In this document: positions 9,271-16,419 of the stretch, in pieces | Layout of the letters: each line of letters opens with the position of its first letter | Numbering within the stretch: position 1 is the first letter of the stretch | Source of the DNA: Streptomyces glaucescens | Lineage (GTDB): Bacteria; Actinomycetota; Actinomycetes; Streptomycetales; Streptomycetaceae | Direction of reading: 5' to 3' | NCBI RefSeq assembly: GCF_002154375.1 | Contig: NZ_MUND01000124.1 | Location: forward strand, 1 to 34,757 | Length of the DNA: 34,757 nt | Notes under the pieces: generated by a model | Seen by the model: the letters and a program-made list of their open reading frames with translations, nothing else | Database searches by the model: none | What the model was told of the DNA's origin: nothing | Translations under genes and position numbers: made by a program

Positions 9271-9365
9271 GCAGGGGCTGAGGGGCCGGCTCAGGCGCCG
9301 GACGGCCGCCTCTGTCGGGGTGGGCGGGTGCGCGTCCGCAACGCCTGACGGGCCGCGTGCCTCGC

Positions 9366-9398
9366 TTGACACGAAAATCGAACATCCATTCATATAGA
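9366..9398 (+). promoter_or_regulatory. recA promoter with SOS (LexA) operator
   Basis: A perfect -35 hexamer TTGACA lies at 9366-9371, followed by an AT-rich -10 area (CATATAGA, 9391-9398). Between them GAAC-ATCC-ATTC at 9380-9391 matches the Gram-positive/actinobacterial SOS box GAAC-N4-GTTC with one mismatch in the right half. It spans the spacer up to the -10, the right place for LexA repression. The recA start is ~160 bases downstream, so the mRNA has a long leader. An operator of this form upstream of recA is known in Streptomyces. The exact -10 is uncertain. Confidence 0.8.
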
Positions 9399-9457
9399 GG
9401 CTCCGGCGAGGCTCTGGATGGGCGTTTCAACCTACTTTGGATAGAGAAGTGCCTGAG

Positions 9458-9466
9458 TTATCCACA
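9458..9466 (+). promoter_or_regulatory. DnaA-box-like 9-mer in the recA leader
   Basis: TTATCCACA is an exact match to the E. coli DnaA box R1 sequence and one base from the Streptomyces preference TTGTCCACA. It lies within the untranslated leader of recA, about 90 bases before the start. It may be a DnaA regulatory site or chance. Confidence 0.4.
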
Positions 9467-9555
9467 GGCCGGACCCGCGTCGGGGCGCATTGTCAGTGGC
9501 AGGCGTTAGCGTCTTTGACGTGAAGCGATCGACTCAAGCAAATCGGGTGGAACCC

Positions 9556-10686
9556 ATGGCAGGAACCGACCGCGAGAAGGCCCTGGACGCCGCCCTCGCG
9601 CAGATTGAACGGCAATTCGGCAAGGGCGCGGTCATGCGCATGGGCGAGCGGTCCAGGGAGCCCATCGAGGTCATCCCGACCGGGTCGACCGCGCTCGACG
9701 TGGCCCTCGGCGTGGGCGGTCTGCCCCGCGGCCGTGTGGTGGAGATCTACGGGCCGGAGTCCTCCGGTAAGACCACGCTGACCCTGCACGCCGTGGCCAA
9801 CGCCCAGAAGGCCGGCGGCCAGGTCGCCTTCGTGGACGCGGAGCACGCCCTCGACCCCGAGTACGCGCGAAAGCTCGGCGTCGACATCGACAACCTCATC
9901 CTCTCCCAGCCCGACAACGGCGAGCAGGCCCTGGAGATCGTGGACATGCTGGTCCGCTCCGGTGCCCTCGACCTGATCGTCATCGACTCCGTCGCCGCGC
10001 TCGTCCCGCGCGCGGAGATCGAGGGCGAGATGGGCGACAGCCACGTGGGTCTGCAGGCCCGCCTGATGAGCCAGGCCCTGCGGAAGATCACCAGCGCGCT
10101 CAACCAGTCCAAGACCACCGCCATCTTCATCAACCAGCTCCGCGAGAAGATCGGCGTGATGTTCGGCTCCCCGGAGACCACGACCGGTGGCCGTGCGCTG
10201 AAGTTCTACGCCTCGGTGCGTATCGACATCCGCCGCATCGAGACCCTGAAGGACGGCACGGAGGCGGTCGGCAACCGCACCCGCTGCAAGGTCGTCAAGA
10301 ACAAGGTCGCGCCGCCCTTCAAGCAGGCCGAGTTCGACATCCTCTACGGCCAGGGCATCAGCCGCGAGGGCGGTCTGATCGACATGGGCGTGGAGCACGG
10401 CTTCGTCCGCAAGGCCGGCGCCTGGTACACGTACGAGGGCGACCAGCTCGGCCAGGGCAAGGAGAACGCGCGCAACTTCCTCAAGGACAACCCCGACCTG
10501 GCGAACGAGATCGAAAGGAAGATCAAGGAGAAGCTGGGCGTCGGCGTGCGGCCCGAGGAGCCGGCGAGCGAGCCGGGTGCGGACGCCGCGGTCGCCACCG
10601 CCACGGACGACGCCGCGAAGTCGGTCCCCGTCCCGGCGGCGGCGAAGACGGCCAAGACCAAGGCTGCCGCGGCCGCCAAGAGCTGA
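9556..10686 (+). CDS. recA: RecA recombinase
   Basis: A 376-residue RecA, which polymerises on single-stranded DNA, catalyses strand exchange and stimulates LexA self-cleavage. ATG 9556 is chosen because GGGTGG sits 5 bases before it and [24 protein letters not shown] is the canonical N-terminus; an in-frame GTG at 9490 would add 22 unconserved residues. Walker [10 protein letters not shown] is at about 66-74. Also visible are [15 protein letters not shown], the L1 region [22 protein letters not shown] and the L2 segment [27 protein letters not shown]. The tail after ~residue 340 is Ala/Lys-rich ([13 protein letters not shown]), a Streptomyces trait. recX follows after 4 bases. SOS control is indicated by the operator upstream. 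Confidence 0.99.
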   Translation: MAGTDREKALDAALAQIERQFGKGAVMRMGERSREPIEVIPTGSTALDVALGVGGLPRGRVVEIYGPESSGKTTLTLHAVANAQKAGGQVAFVDAEHALDPEYARKLGVDIDNLILSQPDNGEQALEIVDMLVRSGALDLIVIDSVAALVPRAEIEGEMGDSHVGLQARLMSQALRKITSALNQSKTTAIFINQLREKIGVMFGSPETTTGGRALKFYASVRIDIRRIETLKDGTEAVGNRTRCKVVKNKVAPPFKQAEFDILYGQGISREGGLIDMGVEHGFVRKAGAWYTYEGDQLGQGKENARNFLKDNPDLANEIERKIKEKLGVGVRPEEPASEPGADAAVATATDDAAKSVPVPAAAKTAKTKAAAAAKS

Positions 10687-10690
10687 GCCC

Positions 10691-11458
10691 GTGACACGGC
10701 GAACCGACTGGACCGAGTACGCCCACCCCGGCGTCCCGCGGGAGCCGGAGCCGGGGATCGAGGGCGAAAGGCACACTGCCGGACACGGCGACGGCCGGCC
10801 GGACGCGGCCCCGTACCCCGGTGCGGGGACGAACGCGGGTGCCCGGCGCGGCGCGGGCGGCTCACGAAGAGGGCGCCGACGGCGCGGCTTCGGAGAACCG
10901 TCCGCCGAGGACGGGGGCTCCTCTTCCTCGTCGAGGGCCGAGAAGGAGGAGTCCTCAGGGGACCCGGTCGAGCGGGCACGGGCGATCTGCCTGCGCCTGC
11001 TCACCGGGACCCCGCGCACCCGCAAGCAACTCGCGGACGCGCTGCGCAAGCGGGAGATCCCGGACGACGTCGCCGAGGAGGTGCTGTCGCGGTTCGAAGA
11101 GGTCGGCCTGATCGACGACAGCGCCTTCGCGGACGCCTGGGTGGAGTCCCGGCATCACGGCCGCGGGCTGGCCAGACGGGCGCTCGCGCGGGAGCTGCGG
11201 ACCAAGGGCGTCGACTCCACGCTGATCGACGCGGCGGTCGGTCAGCTCGACGCGGAGCAGGAGGAGGCGACCGCGCGGGAGCTGGTCGCCCGCAAGCTGC
11301 GTGCCACTCGCGGCCTGGACCGCGACAAGCGCCTCCGCCGCCTCGCGGGGATGCTCGCCCGCAAGGGCTACGCCGAGGGCCTGGCCCTGAGGGTCGTCCG
11401 GCAGGCGCTGGAGGAGGAGGGGGAGGCCACGGAGTTCCTGGAGGACGAGGGGTTCTGA
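10691..11458 (+). CDS. recX: RecX regulatory protein with long N-terminal extension
   Basis: A 255-residue protein from GTG 10691, four bases after recA, so the two are co-transcribed. The RecX helical repeats occupy about residues 92-250 (ARAICLRLLTGTPRTRKQLADALRKREIP..., FEEVGLIDDSAFADAWVESRHHGRGLARRALARELRTKGV...). RecX inhibits RecA filament extension and ATPase activity. The first ~90 residues are a low-complexity Gly/Arg/Glu/Ser-rich extension that most RecX proteins (150-170 aa) lack. It includes a basic patch GGSRRGRRRRGFG and a serine run. It could contact DNA or simply be disordered. Confidence 0.95.
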   Translation: MTRRTDWTEYAHPGVPREPEPGIEGERHTAGHGDGRPDAAPYPGAGTNAGARRGAGGSRRGRRRRGFGEPSAEDGGSSSSSRAEKEESSGDPVERARAICLRLLTGTPRTRKQLADALRKREIPDDVAEEVLSRFEEVGLIDDSAFADAWVESRHHGRGLARRALARELRTKGVDSTLIDAAVGQLDAEQEEATARELVARKLRATRGLDRDKRLRRLAGMLARKGYAEGLALRVVRQALEEEGEATEFLEDEGF

Positions 11459-11759
11459 CGCCGACGCGTGGGAGTGGGCTTCGGCACGGCGGCACGACGC
11501 GACGGCCCGATCGGCGGGCCCGGTGAGTAGGCGACAAGGCGGGGTGGACACCTGGCCGCCCCGGAACGGTGGACGGACGCGCCGGCGCCGGGCACGGTGG
11601 ACGCGAGGGGGCGCCGGGCACGGTGGACGCGAGGCGGCGCCGATCGTGTTCGGACCGACCGTCACGTTGAGGGCGACGATCCCGTTCGTGGGCCGACCAT
11701 CGCGTCGAGGGCGGCGGGACGACACCCACCCGTCCCGCCGGCCGCTCCTGAAACCCGTC
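11459..11759. other. 301-base convergent intergenic region with hairpin and tandem repeat
   Basis: No gene is supported here, between the convergent recX and rhodanese stops. GGCCCG (11504-11509) and CGGGCC (11515-11520) form a 6-bp hairpin, a weak terminator. Two 25-base identical units follow at 11584-11608 and 11610-11634 (see the repeat entry). Scattered partial copies of the ACGGTGGACG core lie near 11566. The rest shows no recognisable signal. Confidence 0.5.
11584..11634. repeat. Two-copy tandem repeat, 26-base period
   Basis: Two identical 25-base units begin GGCGCCGGGCACGGTGG and end CGCGAGG, at 11584-11608 and 11610-11634, separated by one G. A shorter related core ACGGTGGACG lies at 11566-11575. 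It is non-coding and probably a slippage product. Confidence 0.75.
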
Positions 11760-12161
11760 CTAGACGACCACCGGCAGCCCCGCCGCCCGCCACGCCTGGA
11801 ACCCGCCCACCAGGTCCGTGGCCCGGTGCAGTCCCAGCCGGTGCAGCGACTCGGCGGCGAGGCTCGACGCGTAACCCTCGTTGCACAGCACCACGACCCG
11901 CAGGTCATGGCCGGTGGCCTCGGGCAGCCGGTGACTGCCCCAGGGGTCCAGGCGCCACTCCAGCTCGTTGCGCTCCACGACGAGGGCACCAGGGATCAGA
12001 CCGTCCCGCTCCCGCAGGGCGGCGTACCGGATGTCGACCAGCAGCGCCTCACCGGTCTGCTGGGCGTCGTACGCGTCCTTCGGCTCGATCCGCCGGTAGC
12101 GCGCCCGTACCCGCTCCAGCAACGTGTCGATGCCGACCGGCTCCTCGCGCGCCCCGCTCAC
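11760..12161 (-). CDS. Single-domain rhodanese-like sulfurtransferase
   Basis: A 133-residue rhodanese homology domain. The start is GTG 12161, overlapping by four bases the stop of the cysteine-dioxygenase-like gene, so the two are translationally coupled. Features are LLVDIRYAALRERDGLIPGALVVERNELEWRLDP (CH2A-like entry and substrate loops) and the active-site loop VVLCNEGYASSLAAESL with Cys93 as the presumed persulfide carrier. It ends with GGFQAWRAAGLPV, the usual rhodanese C-terminal motif. It probably transfers sulfane sulfur in cysteine catabolism or persulfide detoxification, acting with the preceding enzyme. It sits under the Cys-containing leader peptide. Confidence 0.92.
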   Translation of the reverse strand: MSGAREEPVGIDTLLERVRARYRRIEPKDAYDAQQTGEALLVDIRYAALRERDGLIPGALVVERNELEWRLDPWGSHRLPEATGHDLRVVVLCNEGYASSLAAESLHRLGLHRATDLVGGFQAWRAAGLPVVV

Positions 12162-12706
12162 TGCCAGTCCTCGGGACGCTCCACGTGCTCCAGGCGCAGC
12201 ACCTGGCCGGTGCGGCTGTAACGGCGGATCCGCGGCAGCGGCGGATAGTAGGCGTGCACGGAGATCGCATGCTCCTCGGTGGACTCGTTCAGTACCTCGT
12301 GGACGTGGTGGCGGCCGAAGGCACGGCCCTGACCGGCCGGCAGCCGGCGCTCCCGGTCCACGTCCTCGGAGAGTTCGAGGGTCTTCCAGCCGTCGGTGGG
12401 CAGCCGGGCGGCGAGCGCGTTCTCCTTCAGCTCACCGCGCGCGGTGAGGAAGGCGCCCACGGAGTCGGCGTGGTCGTGCCAGCCGGTGCCCGTGCCGGGC
12501 GGCCAGCCGATCAGCCAGGCCTCACTGCCGCCTGGTCCCTGAAGCCGCACCCAGGTGCGGCCTTCCGGGTCGAGTGGAAGTGAGTCGATCAGCTCGGTGT
12601 CGGCGGCCGTGCGCCGGGCGAAGTCCAGCAGATCGGCCTGGGAGGGGGCGGGGACGCGCCCGCGGACGGGCGCGGAAAGGGAACGGGAGGAGGAAAGGGC
12701 AGACAC
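12158..12706 (-). CDS. Cysteine dioxygenase-like cupin protein
   Basis: A 182-residue cupin of the cysteine dioxygenase type I family, which oxidises L-cysteine (or a related thiol) to a sulfinate using Fe(II) and O2. The start is GTG 12706 (VSALSSS...). Metal ligands are visible as GWHDHADS (H77, H79) and the second cupin motif GRHHVHEVLN (probably H136), within the strand pattern GPGGSEAWLIGWPPGTGTG...GAFLTARGELKE. The C-terminal HAYYPPLPRIRRYS is typical of bacterial CDO-like enzymes. The rhodanese gene overlaps its stop, and an 88-base gap separates it from a leaderless Cys leader ORF that probably sets expression by cysteine availability. Substrate (cysteine or 3-mercaptopropionate) cannot be told from sequence. 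Confidence 0.9.
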   Translation of the reverse strand: MSALSSSRSLSAPVRGRVPAPSQADLLDFARRTAADTELIDSLPLDPEGRTWVRLQGPGGSEAWLIGWPPGTGTGWHDHADSVGAFLTARGELKENALAARLPTDGWKTLELSEDVDRERRLPAGQGRAFGRHHVHEVLNESTEEHAISVHAYYPPLPRIRRYSRTGQVLRLEHVERPEDWQ

Positions 12707-12794
12707 GTGGACCGTCCTGGTGAGTTCGCGTGAGCGCGCGCGGCAACGCCTCGGTAACGCCTAGGCGGCGCGCGGCGGGGAGAGGAAGGCGAGT
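12707..12794 (-). promoter_or_regulatory. Attenuator candidate between leader peptide and CDO gene
   Basis: This 88-base GC-rich spacer lies between the leader stop and the dioxygenase GTG. It contains a perfect palindrome CGCCTAGGCG (12758-12767), a repeated GGCGTT-type motif, and self-complementary GCGCGC elements at about 12734-12741 and 12768-12773 that could pair across the palindrome. Alternative pairing controlled by ribosome position on the leader is plausible; the exact structure is not resolved. Confidence 0.4.
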
Positions 12795-12881
12795 TCAGCA
12801 GGACGGCCGACACACGCAGCCCGCATAACGGACGAGGTCCACATGGACCCTCCGCCACAGGCGCACGTACGTGTCGGTCAC
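12795..12881 (-). CDS. Leaderless 28-residue Cys-rich leader peptide (uORF)
   Basis: A short ORF from GTG 12881 to TGA 12795. The peptide begins VTDTYVRLWRR and ends VRYAGCVCRPSC, with three Cys in the last seven residues. The HVDL-x-R-x-A-G core is the hallmark of actinobacterial 'putative leader peptides' upstream of sulfur genes. A strong promoter (TTGACC-N17-TGTACT) ends 7 bases before the GTG, so transcription should begin at or within a base of the start codon and the ORF would be leaderless. Mycobacterial leaderless polycysteine sORFs act as cysteine-responsive attenuators. By analogy, stalling at the Cys codons would control the dioxygenase and rhodanese downstream. An overlapping +1-frame ATG with a GGAGG exists, but its peptide lacks the family motif. 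Confidence 0.85.
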   Translation of the reverse strand: MTDTYVRLWRRVHVDLVRYAGCVCRPSC

Positions 12882-12888
12882 GATCGGG

Positions 12889-12917
12889 AGTACACCACGC
12901 CGGTCCGAGCGGGTCAA
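12889..12917 (-). promoter_or_regulatory. Promoter of the leader-CDO-rhodanese operon
   Basis: On the minus strand TTGACC (12917-12912) and TGTACT (12894-12889) are separated by exactly 17 bases. Seven bases then precede the GTG of the leader ORF. A 24-base inverted repeat GTCACC-N12-GGTGAC (12924-12947) lies just upstream of the -35 and could be an operator. Confidence 0.7.
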
Positions 12918-12951
12918 CTCGCTGTCACCATGCGGACACACGGTGACGGTC

Positions 12952-12986
12952 GGCCGGGGCGGGCTCAGCGCGAGCCCGCCCCGGCC
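12952..12986 (-). terminator. Strong hairpin overlapping the monooxygenase stop codon
   Basis: A perfect 15-bp stem, 12952-12966 with 12972-12986, closes a 5-base loop. The TGA of the monooxygenase gene (12967-12965) lies in the loop-side edge of the stem. It insulates this gene from the leader-peptide promoter just downstream. Confidence 0.65.
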
Positions 12987-14617
12987 TCCGCCTCCTCCTT
13001 CGCCCGCACCGGGCCGCCGAGCGTCGCCTCGGCCGCCGCGTAGAGGTCGGCGGGACGCACCCCGTTCAGTGCCGTGACCAGATGACCGTCGGGCCGCACG
13101 AGCAGCACGGTGTGGGCGGCCGCACCGGGGTAGCTCTCGGCGACCAGCAGCTCGGCCCGGTGCGGCAGGGCCGTCACCGCCGCCGCGAGCCGGGGCATGA
13201 TCCCGGCCGTCACCCAGTGCCTGCGCTCCCACACGCCCGTGCCCGGCGCGACGAGCACGACGAGCAACGCGCCTCGGCCCAGCCGGTCCCGGAGTCGCAC
13301 GAACGAGCCGTCCTCCGCCGTGACCACCACATCGGTGACCGGCGCACCCGGCGGAGTGCCGACGGGGACCTCGGCCTCGATGTGCCGGGGCGCGAGCGGG
13401 GAGTCGGCGTAACCGGCCGGAGCACCGAGCGGCCCGCTGCCCAGGTGCCCGTCCGTCAGCAGCGCGTCATGACCGCGGGCGGCCCCGGGCACGTACGAGC
13501 GCAGCCCCTTGCCGCCGCGCACCAGCGGCAGCGCCTGGTCGGCGGCGCGCAACCGGGCGGCGACGACCGCGCGCCGCTCCGCCTGGTAGCTGTCCAGCAG
13601 TGCCTCGTGCGGCCCGTGGTGCCAGGCCAGCGCCAGCTTCCAGGCGAGGTTGTCGGCGTCCCGCAGTCCCTCGTCCAGACCGTGGGTGCCGAGCGCGCCG
13701 AGCAGGTGCGCCGCGTCCCCGGCGAGGAAGACCCGGCCCACCCGCCAGCGGCGGGCCAGACGGTGGTGGACGACATGGACGCCGGTGTCCAGCAGTTCGT
13801 ACGAGGGTGACGTTTCTCCCGTCCAGCCGGTCAGGGTTTCCCGGACGCGGGCCAGCAGAAGCTCGGGCGTGACCAGGTCCTTGCCGGGTGGCAGCAACCA
13901 GTCCAGTCGCCAGACGCCGTCCGGGAGCGGGCGCCCGGTCACCTCCCCGGCCGAGGAGCCCGACGACCGCCACGGCGGCATCCGGTGGAGCAACGCCTGA
14001 CCCGGCCACGGTAGTTCCGTCCGCAGCGCGGCGACGGCGTGACGTTCCACCGCCGTACGGCCGGGGAAGCGGATGTCCAGCAGCTTGCGCACCGTCGAGC
14101 GCGGGCCGTCGCAGCCGACCAGGTGACTGCCGCGCCACCAGGTGCCGCTGGGGCCCCGGGTGTGCGCGGTGACGCCCGAGGTCTCCTGCTCGACGGCGTC
14201 CAGCCGGCTGTCCACAGCGATCTTGACCAGCCGTTCCCTGGCGAGGGCGGCATGCAGGGCGCCCGTGAGCACGTGCTGGGCGACGTGCAGCGGGGGAGTG
14301 AGGGGCGCGGGCGCCTGCGGGTCCCCGGCCACCTCCGCGTCCTCGGGGGCCTCGTCGAAAGTGATCTCCCGCATCACCTGCTTGCGCCGCATCGACCGCC
14401 ATCCGGCCCAGCGGGCGCCGGCGTCGTCGAGCGGCACACCGGTCAGCCGTTCGATCAGCGCGGCGGTGTCCTCACGCAGCACGACGGTGCGCGCGAGCCG
14501 TGGCTCGTCCTTGCCCGGCCCCTCGTCGAGGACGACGGACGGCACCTCCTGACGCGCCAGCGCCAGGGCGAGCGTGAGCCCGACGGGCCCCGCTCCGACG
14601 ATGATCACCGGGTCCAC
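12965..14617 (-). CDS. FAD-dependent aromatic-ring monooxygenase
   Basis: A 550-residue class A flavoprotein monooxygenase of the PHBH/polyketide hydroxylase type. The dinucleotide-binding GAGPVG is at residues 8-13, the DG motif CDGPRSTVRK at ~169-178 and the GD motif GDAAH at ~300-304. The usual proline-glycine loop after GDAAH is altered to LLGALGTHGLDEGLRDADNLAWKLA. A thioredoxin-like C-terminal domain follows (ALLVVLVAPGTGVW... LLVRPDGHLVTAL). I prefer GTG 14617 over the TTG at 14707, which would overlie the presumed promoter (TTGACG 14730-14725, TTGCAT 14707-14702, spacer 17). No biosynthetic cluster surrounds it, so the substrate is unknown. Confidence 0.9.
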   Translation of the reverse strand: MDPVIIVGAGPVGLTLALALARQEVPSVVLDEGPGKDEPRLARTVVLREDTAALIERLTGVPLDDAGARWAGWRSMRRKQVMREITFDEAPEDAEVAGDPQAPAPLTPPLHVAQHVLTGALHAALARERLVKIAVDSRLDAVEQETSGVTAHTRGPSGTWWRGSHLVGCDGPRSTVRKLLDIRFPGRTAVERHAVAALRTELPWPGQALLHRMPPWRSSGSSAGEVTGRPLPDGVWRLDWLLPPGKDLVTPELLLARVRETLTGWTGETSPSYELLDTGVHVVHHRLARRWRVGRVFLAGDAAHLLGALGTHGLDEGLRDADNLAWKLALAWHHGPHEALLDSYQAERRAVVAARLRAADQALPLVRGGKGLRSYVPGAARGHDALLTDGHLGSGPLGAPAGYADSPLAPRHIEAEVPVGTPPGAPVTDVVVTAEDGSFVRLRDRLGRGALLVVLVAPGTGVWERRHWVTAGIMPRLAAAVTALPHRAELLVAESYPGAAAHTVLLVRPDGHLVTALNGVRPADLYAAAEATLGGPVRAKEEAEAGAGSR

Positions 14618-14701
14618 GGCGCGGCGCCCCCTGCCCGTGGCGGTGTCCTGAGGGACGTATGTGAACAGGAAGGTGGAGCAGGGTGCACGATCACAGAACG
14701 T

Positions 14702-14730
14702 ATGCAACCTATTGCGGGTGCTTGCGTCAA
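14702..14730 (-). promoter_or_regulatory. Probable promoter of the FAD monooxygenase gene
   Basis: The minus strand shows TTGACG (14730-14725) and TTGCAT (14707-14702) with a 17-base spacer. The predicted start near 14695 gives a leader of about 80 bases before GTG 14617. It lies immediately after the glu-operon terminator. Confidence 0.5.
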
Positions 14731-14734
14731 GTGA

Positions 14735-14768
14735 CGAGGGGCAGTGGCGATCATGCCACTGCCCCTCG
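14735..14768 (-). terminator. Terminator of the gluABCD operon
   Basis: A 14-bp perfect stem (14735-14748 with 14755-14768, CGAGGGGCAGTGGC and its complement) closes a 6-base loop GATCAT. It begins 27 bases after the gluD stop. No U tract is present, but stem strength and position between two minus-strand units fit a terminator. Confidence 0.8.
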
Positions 14769-14794
14769 TGTCACAGGAGGCTATTGACCGACAG

Positions 14795-15703
14795 TCAGAT
14801 ACTGCCGCCCGCCCCGGTGCCGTACGACCCGCCGACCTCCGCGGCGTTCATCTCCTCGACGTCGTCCTTGCCCAGCACCGCACCCGTCGACCGCTTGCTG
14901 CGCCGCAGCCTCTGCTCCAGCCAGCCCGCGAAGCTGGTGAGGATGAAGTTGACGATGATGTAGATGATCGCCACGACGATGAAGCTGGGGATGACGTTCG
15001 CGTAGTTGGCCGCCAGCGTGCCGCGCGTGTTCAGCAGCTCGGTGAAGCCGATCATCACGCCGCCCAGCGCGGTGTCCTTCACGATGACGACGAGCTGGGT
15101 GACGATCGCCGGAAGCATGGCCGTGACCGCCTGCGGCAGCAGGATGTTGGTCATCGTCTGGCCCTTGCGCAGACCGATCGCGTGGGCCGCCTCCGTCTGT
15201 CCCTTGGGCAGCGAGAGGATGCCCGCGCGGACGATCTCGGCGAGGACCGAGGCGTTGTAGAGCACGAGACCGGTGACCACCGCGTACAGCGGCCGGTCCT
15301 CGCTGCTGACGTCCGTGTAGCGGGAGTAGAACTCGTTGGCGAACAGCATCAGCAGCAGGACCGGGATGGCCCGGAAGAACTCGATCACCGCGCCGGCCGG
15401 GATGCGTACCCAGACGTGGTCGGAGAGGCGGGAGATACCGAAGAAGGCACCCAGCGGGAGGGCGATGACCATGGCCAGCCCCGCCGCCTTGAGGGTGTCG
15501 GCGAGACCGGGGAGCAGATACGTCGTCCAGGCCTCGGACTGCGTGAACGGCTTCCACAGGGCCCACTCCAGCTGCCCCTTGTCGTCCATCACCGTGTAGA
15601 CCCACCACAGCAGGAGGGCCAGCAGGGTGAAGAAGACGACCGAGAAGATGATGTTGCGCCGCTTGGCCCGGGGGCCGGGGGCGTCGTAGAGAACCGAGGT
15701 CAC
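14795..15703 (-). CDS. gluD: Glutamate ABC transporter permease GluD
   Basis: A 302-residue membrane protein starting at GTG 15703 inside the gluC stop (4-base overlap). It has an N-terminal helix (IIFSVVFFTLLALLLWWVYTV) and the His/Glu/Gln-type permease core. The EAA loop EAAHAIGLRKGQTMTNILLPQAVTAMLPAIV contacts the ATPase. A charged C-terminal tail (EQRLRRSKRSTGAVLGKDDVEEMN...) follows the last helix. It pairs with GluC to form the channel for glutamate uptake. Identification rests on complete gluABCD synteny as in Corynebacterium and Streptomyces coelicolor. Confidence 0.93.
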   Translation of the reverse strand: MTSVLYDAPGPRAKRRNIIFSVVFFTLLALLLWWVYTVMDDKGQLEWALWKPFTQSEAWTTYLLPGLADTLKAAGLAMVIALPLGAFFGISRLSDHVWVRIPAGAVIEFFRAIPVLLLMLFANEFYSRYTDVSSEDRPLYAVVTGLVLYNASVLAEIVRAGILSLPKGQTEAAHAIGLRKGQTMTNILLPQAVTAMLPAIVTQLVVIVKDTALGGVMIGFTELLNTRGTLAANYANVIPSFIVVAIIYIIVNFILTSFAGWLEQRLRRSKRSTGAVLGKDDVEEMNAAEVGGSYGTGAGGSI

Positions 15704-16377
15704 CGCTTCACCGCCAGTCGCTTGCTCAGCCAGCCGAGGATCAGGCCGGTGGGCAGGGTCAGTACCACAAAACCGAAGGCGAAGACCGCGCCGATGAGCA
15801 CCGTCTGAGCCTCGTTCTCGATCATTTCCTTCATCAGCAGCGCGGCCTCCGCCACACCGATGGTCGCCGCCACCGTCGTGTTCTTCGTCAGCGCGATCAG
15901 CACGTTGGCGAGCGGGCCGATGACCGAACGGAATGCCTGCGGCAGCACGATCAGTCGCAGCACCTGACTGAAGCTCAGGCCGATGGCGCGGGCCGCCTCG
16001 GCCTGCCCGACCGGCACCGTGTTGATGCCGGAGCGCAGCGCCTCGCACACGAAGGCCGCGGTGTAGGCGACGAGACTGATCACCGCGAGGCGGAAGCCCT
16101 GGAGCTCGAAGTCGTCCGGTGCGCCCATGGTCACGCCGAAGATGTCGGCGAGGCCGAGCGAGGAGAAGACGACGATGACGGTGAGCGGGATGTTCCGGAC
16201 GATGTTCACGTAGGCGGTGCCGAACCCGCGCATCAGCGGCACCGGGCTGACCCGCATCGCCGCCAGCAGGGTGCCCCAGATCAGGGAGCCGATGGCCGAG
16301 AACACGGTGAGCTGCACCGTCACCCAGAAGGCACCCAACAAGGTTGGATCGTCATAGTCAGAAATAAAGTCGAACAC
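15700..16377 (-). CDS. gluC: Glutamate ABC transporter permease GluC
   Basis: A 225-residue permease, GTG 16377 (VFDFISDYDD...). It shows five membrane segments and the EAA loop EAARAIGLSFSQVLRLIVLPQAFRSVIGPL that docks on GluA. Length is standard for the HisM/GlnP family. gluD overlaps its stop. It lies 114 bases after gluB with an RNA hairpin in the gap, so it probably is expressed at a lower level than the binding protein. Confidence 0.93.
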   Translation of the reverse strand: MFDFISDYDDPTLLGAFWVTVQLTVFSAIGSLIWGTLLAAMRVSPVPLMRGFGTAYVNIVRNIPLTVIVVFSSLGLADIFGVTMGAPDDFELQGFRLAVISLVAYTAAFVCEALRSGINTVPVGQAEAARAIGLSFSQVLRLIVLPQAFRSVIGPLANVLIALTKNTTVAATIGVAEAALLMKEMIENEAQTVLIGAVFAFGFVVLTLPTGLILGWLSKRLAVKR

Positions 16378-16419
16378 GATCTCCCGCGCTTCCGGGTGTG
16401 TGGCGTACGTGGCGGACGC

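Noticed and set aside
7289..9430. 713-aa minus-strand ORF across the DUF3046 and AI-2E genes
   Set aside because: Low-complexity His/Gln/Asp/Arg-rich shadow; the plus strand encodes recognisable families.
9490..9555. Upstream GTG extending RecA by 22 residues
   Set aside because: The extension is not a RecA sequence and the ATG at 9556 has a good ribosome-binding site and the canonical N-terminus.
12745..12853. Overlapping ATG ORF (starting MWTSSVMRAAC) after a GGAGG in the leader region
   Set aside because: It overlaps the Cys leader in another frame and lacks the conserved leader motif; the leaderless GTG ORF fits the promoter better.
14210..14218. CTGTCCACA inside the monooxygenase gene as a DnaA box
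   Set aside because: It has a mismatch at the first position and lies within coding sequence; probably chance.
14618..14707. 30-residue N-terminal extension of the FAD monooxygenase from TTG 14707
   Set aside because: The TTG coincides with the predicted -10 element and the extension precedes the dinucleotide-binding fold without homology.
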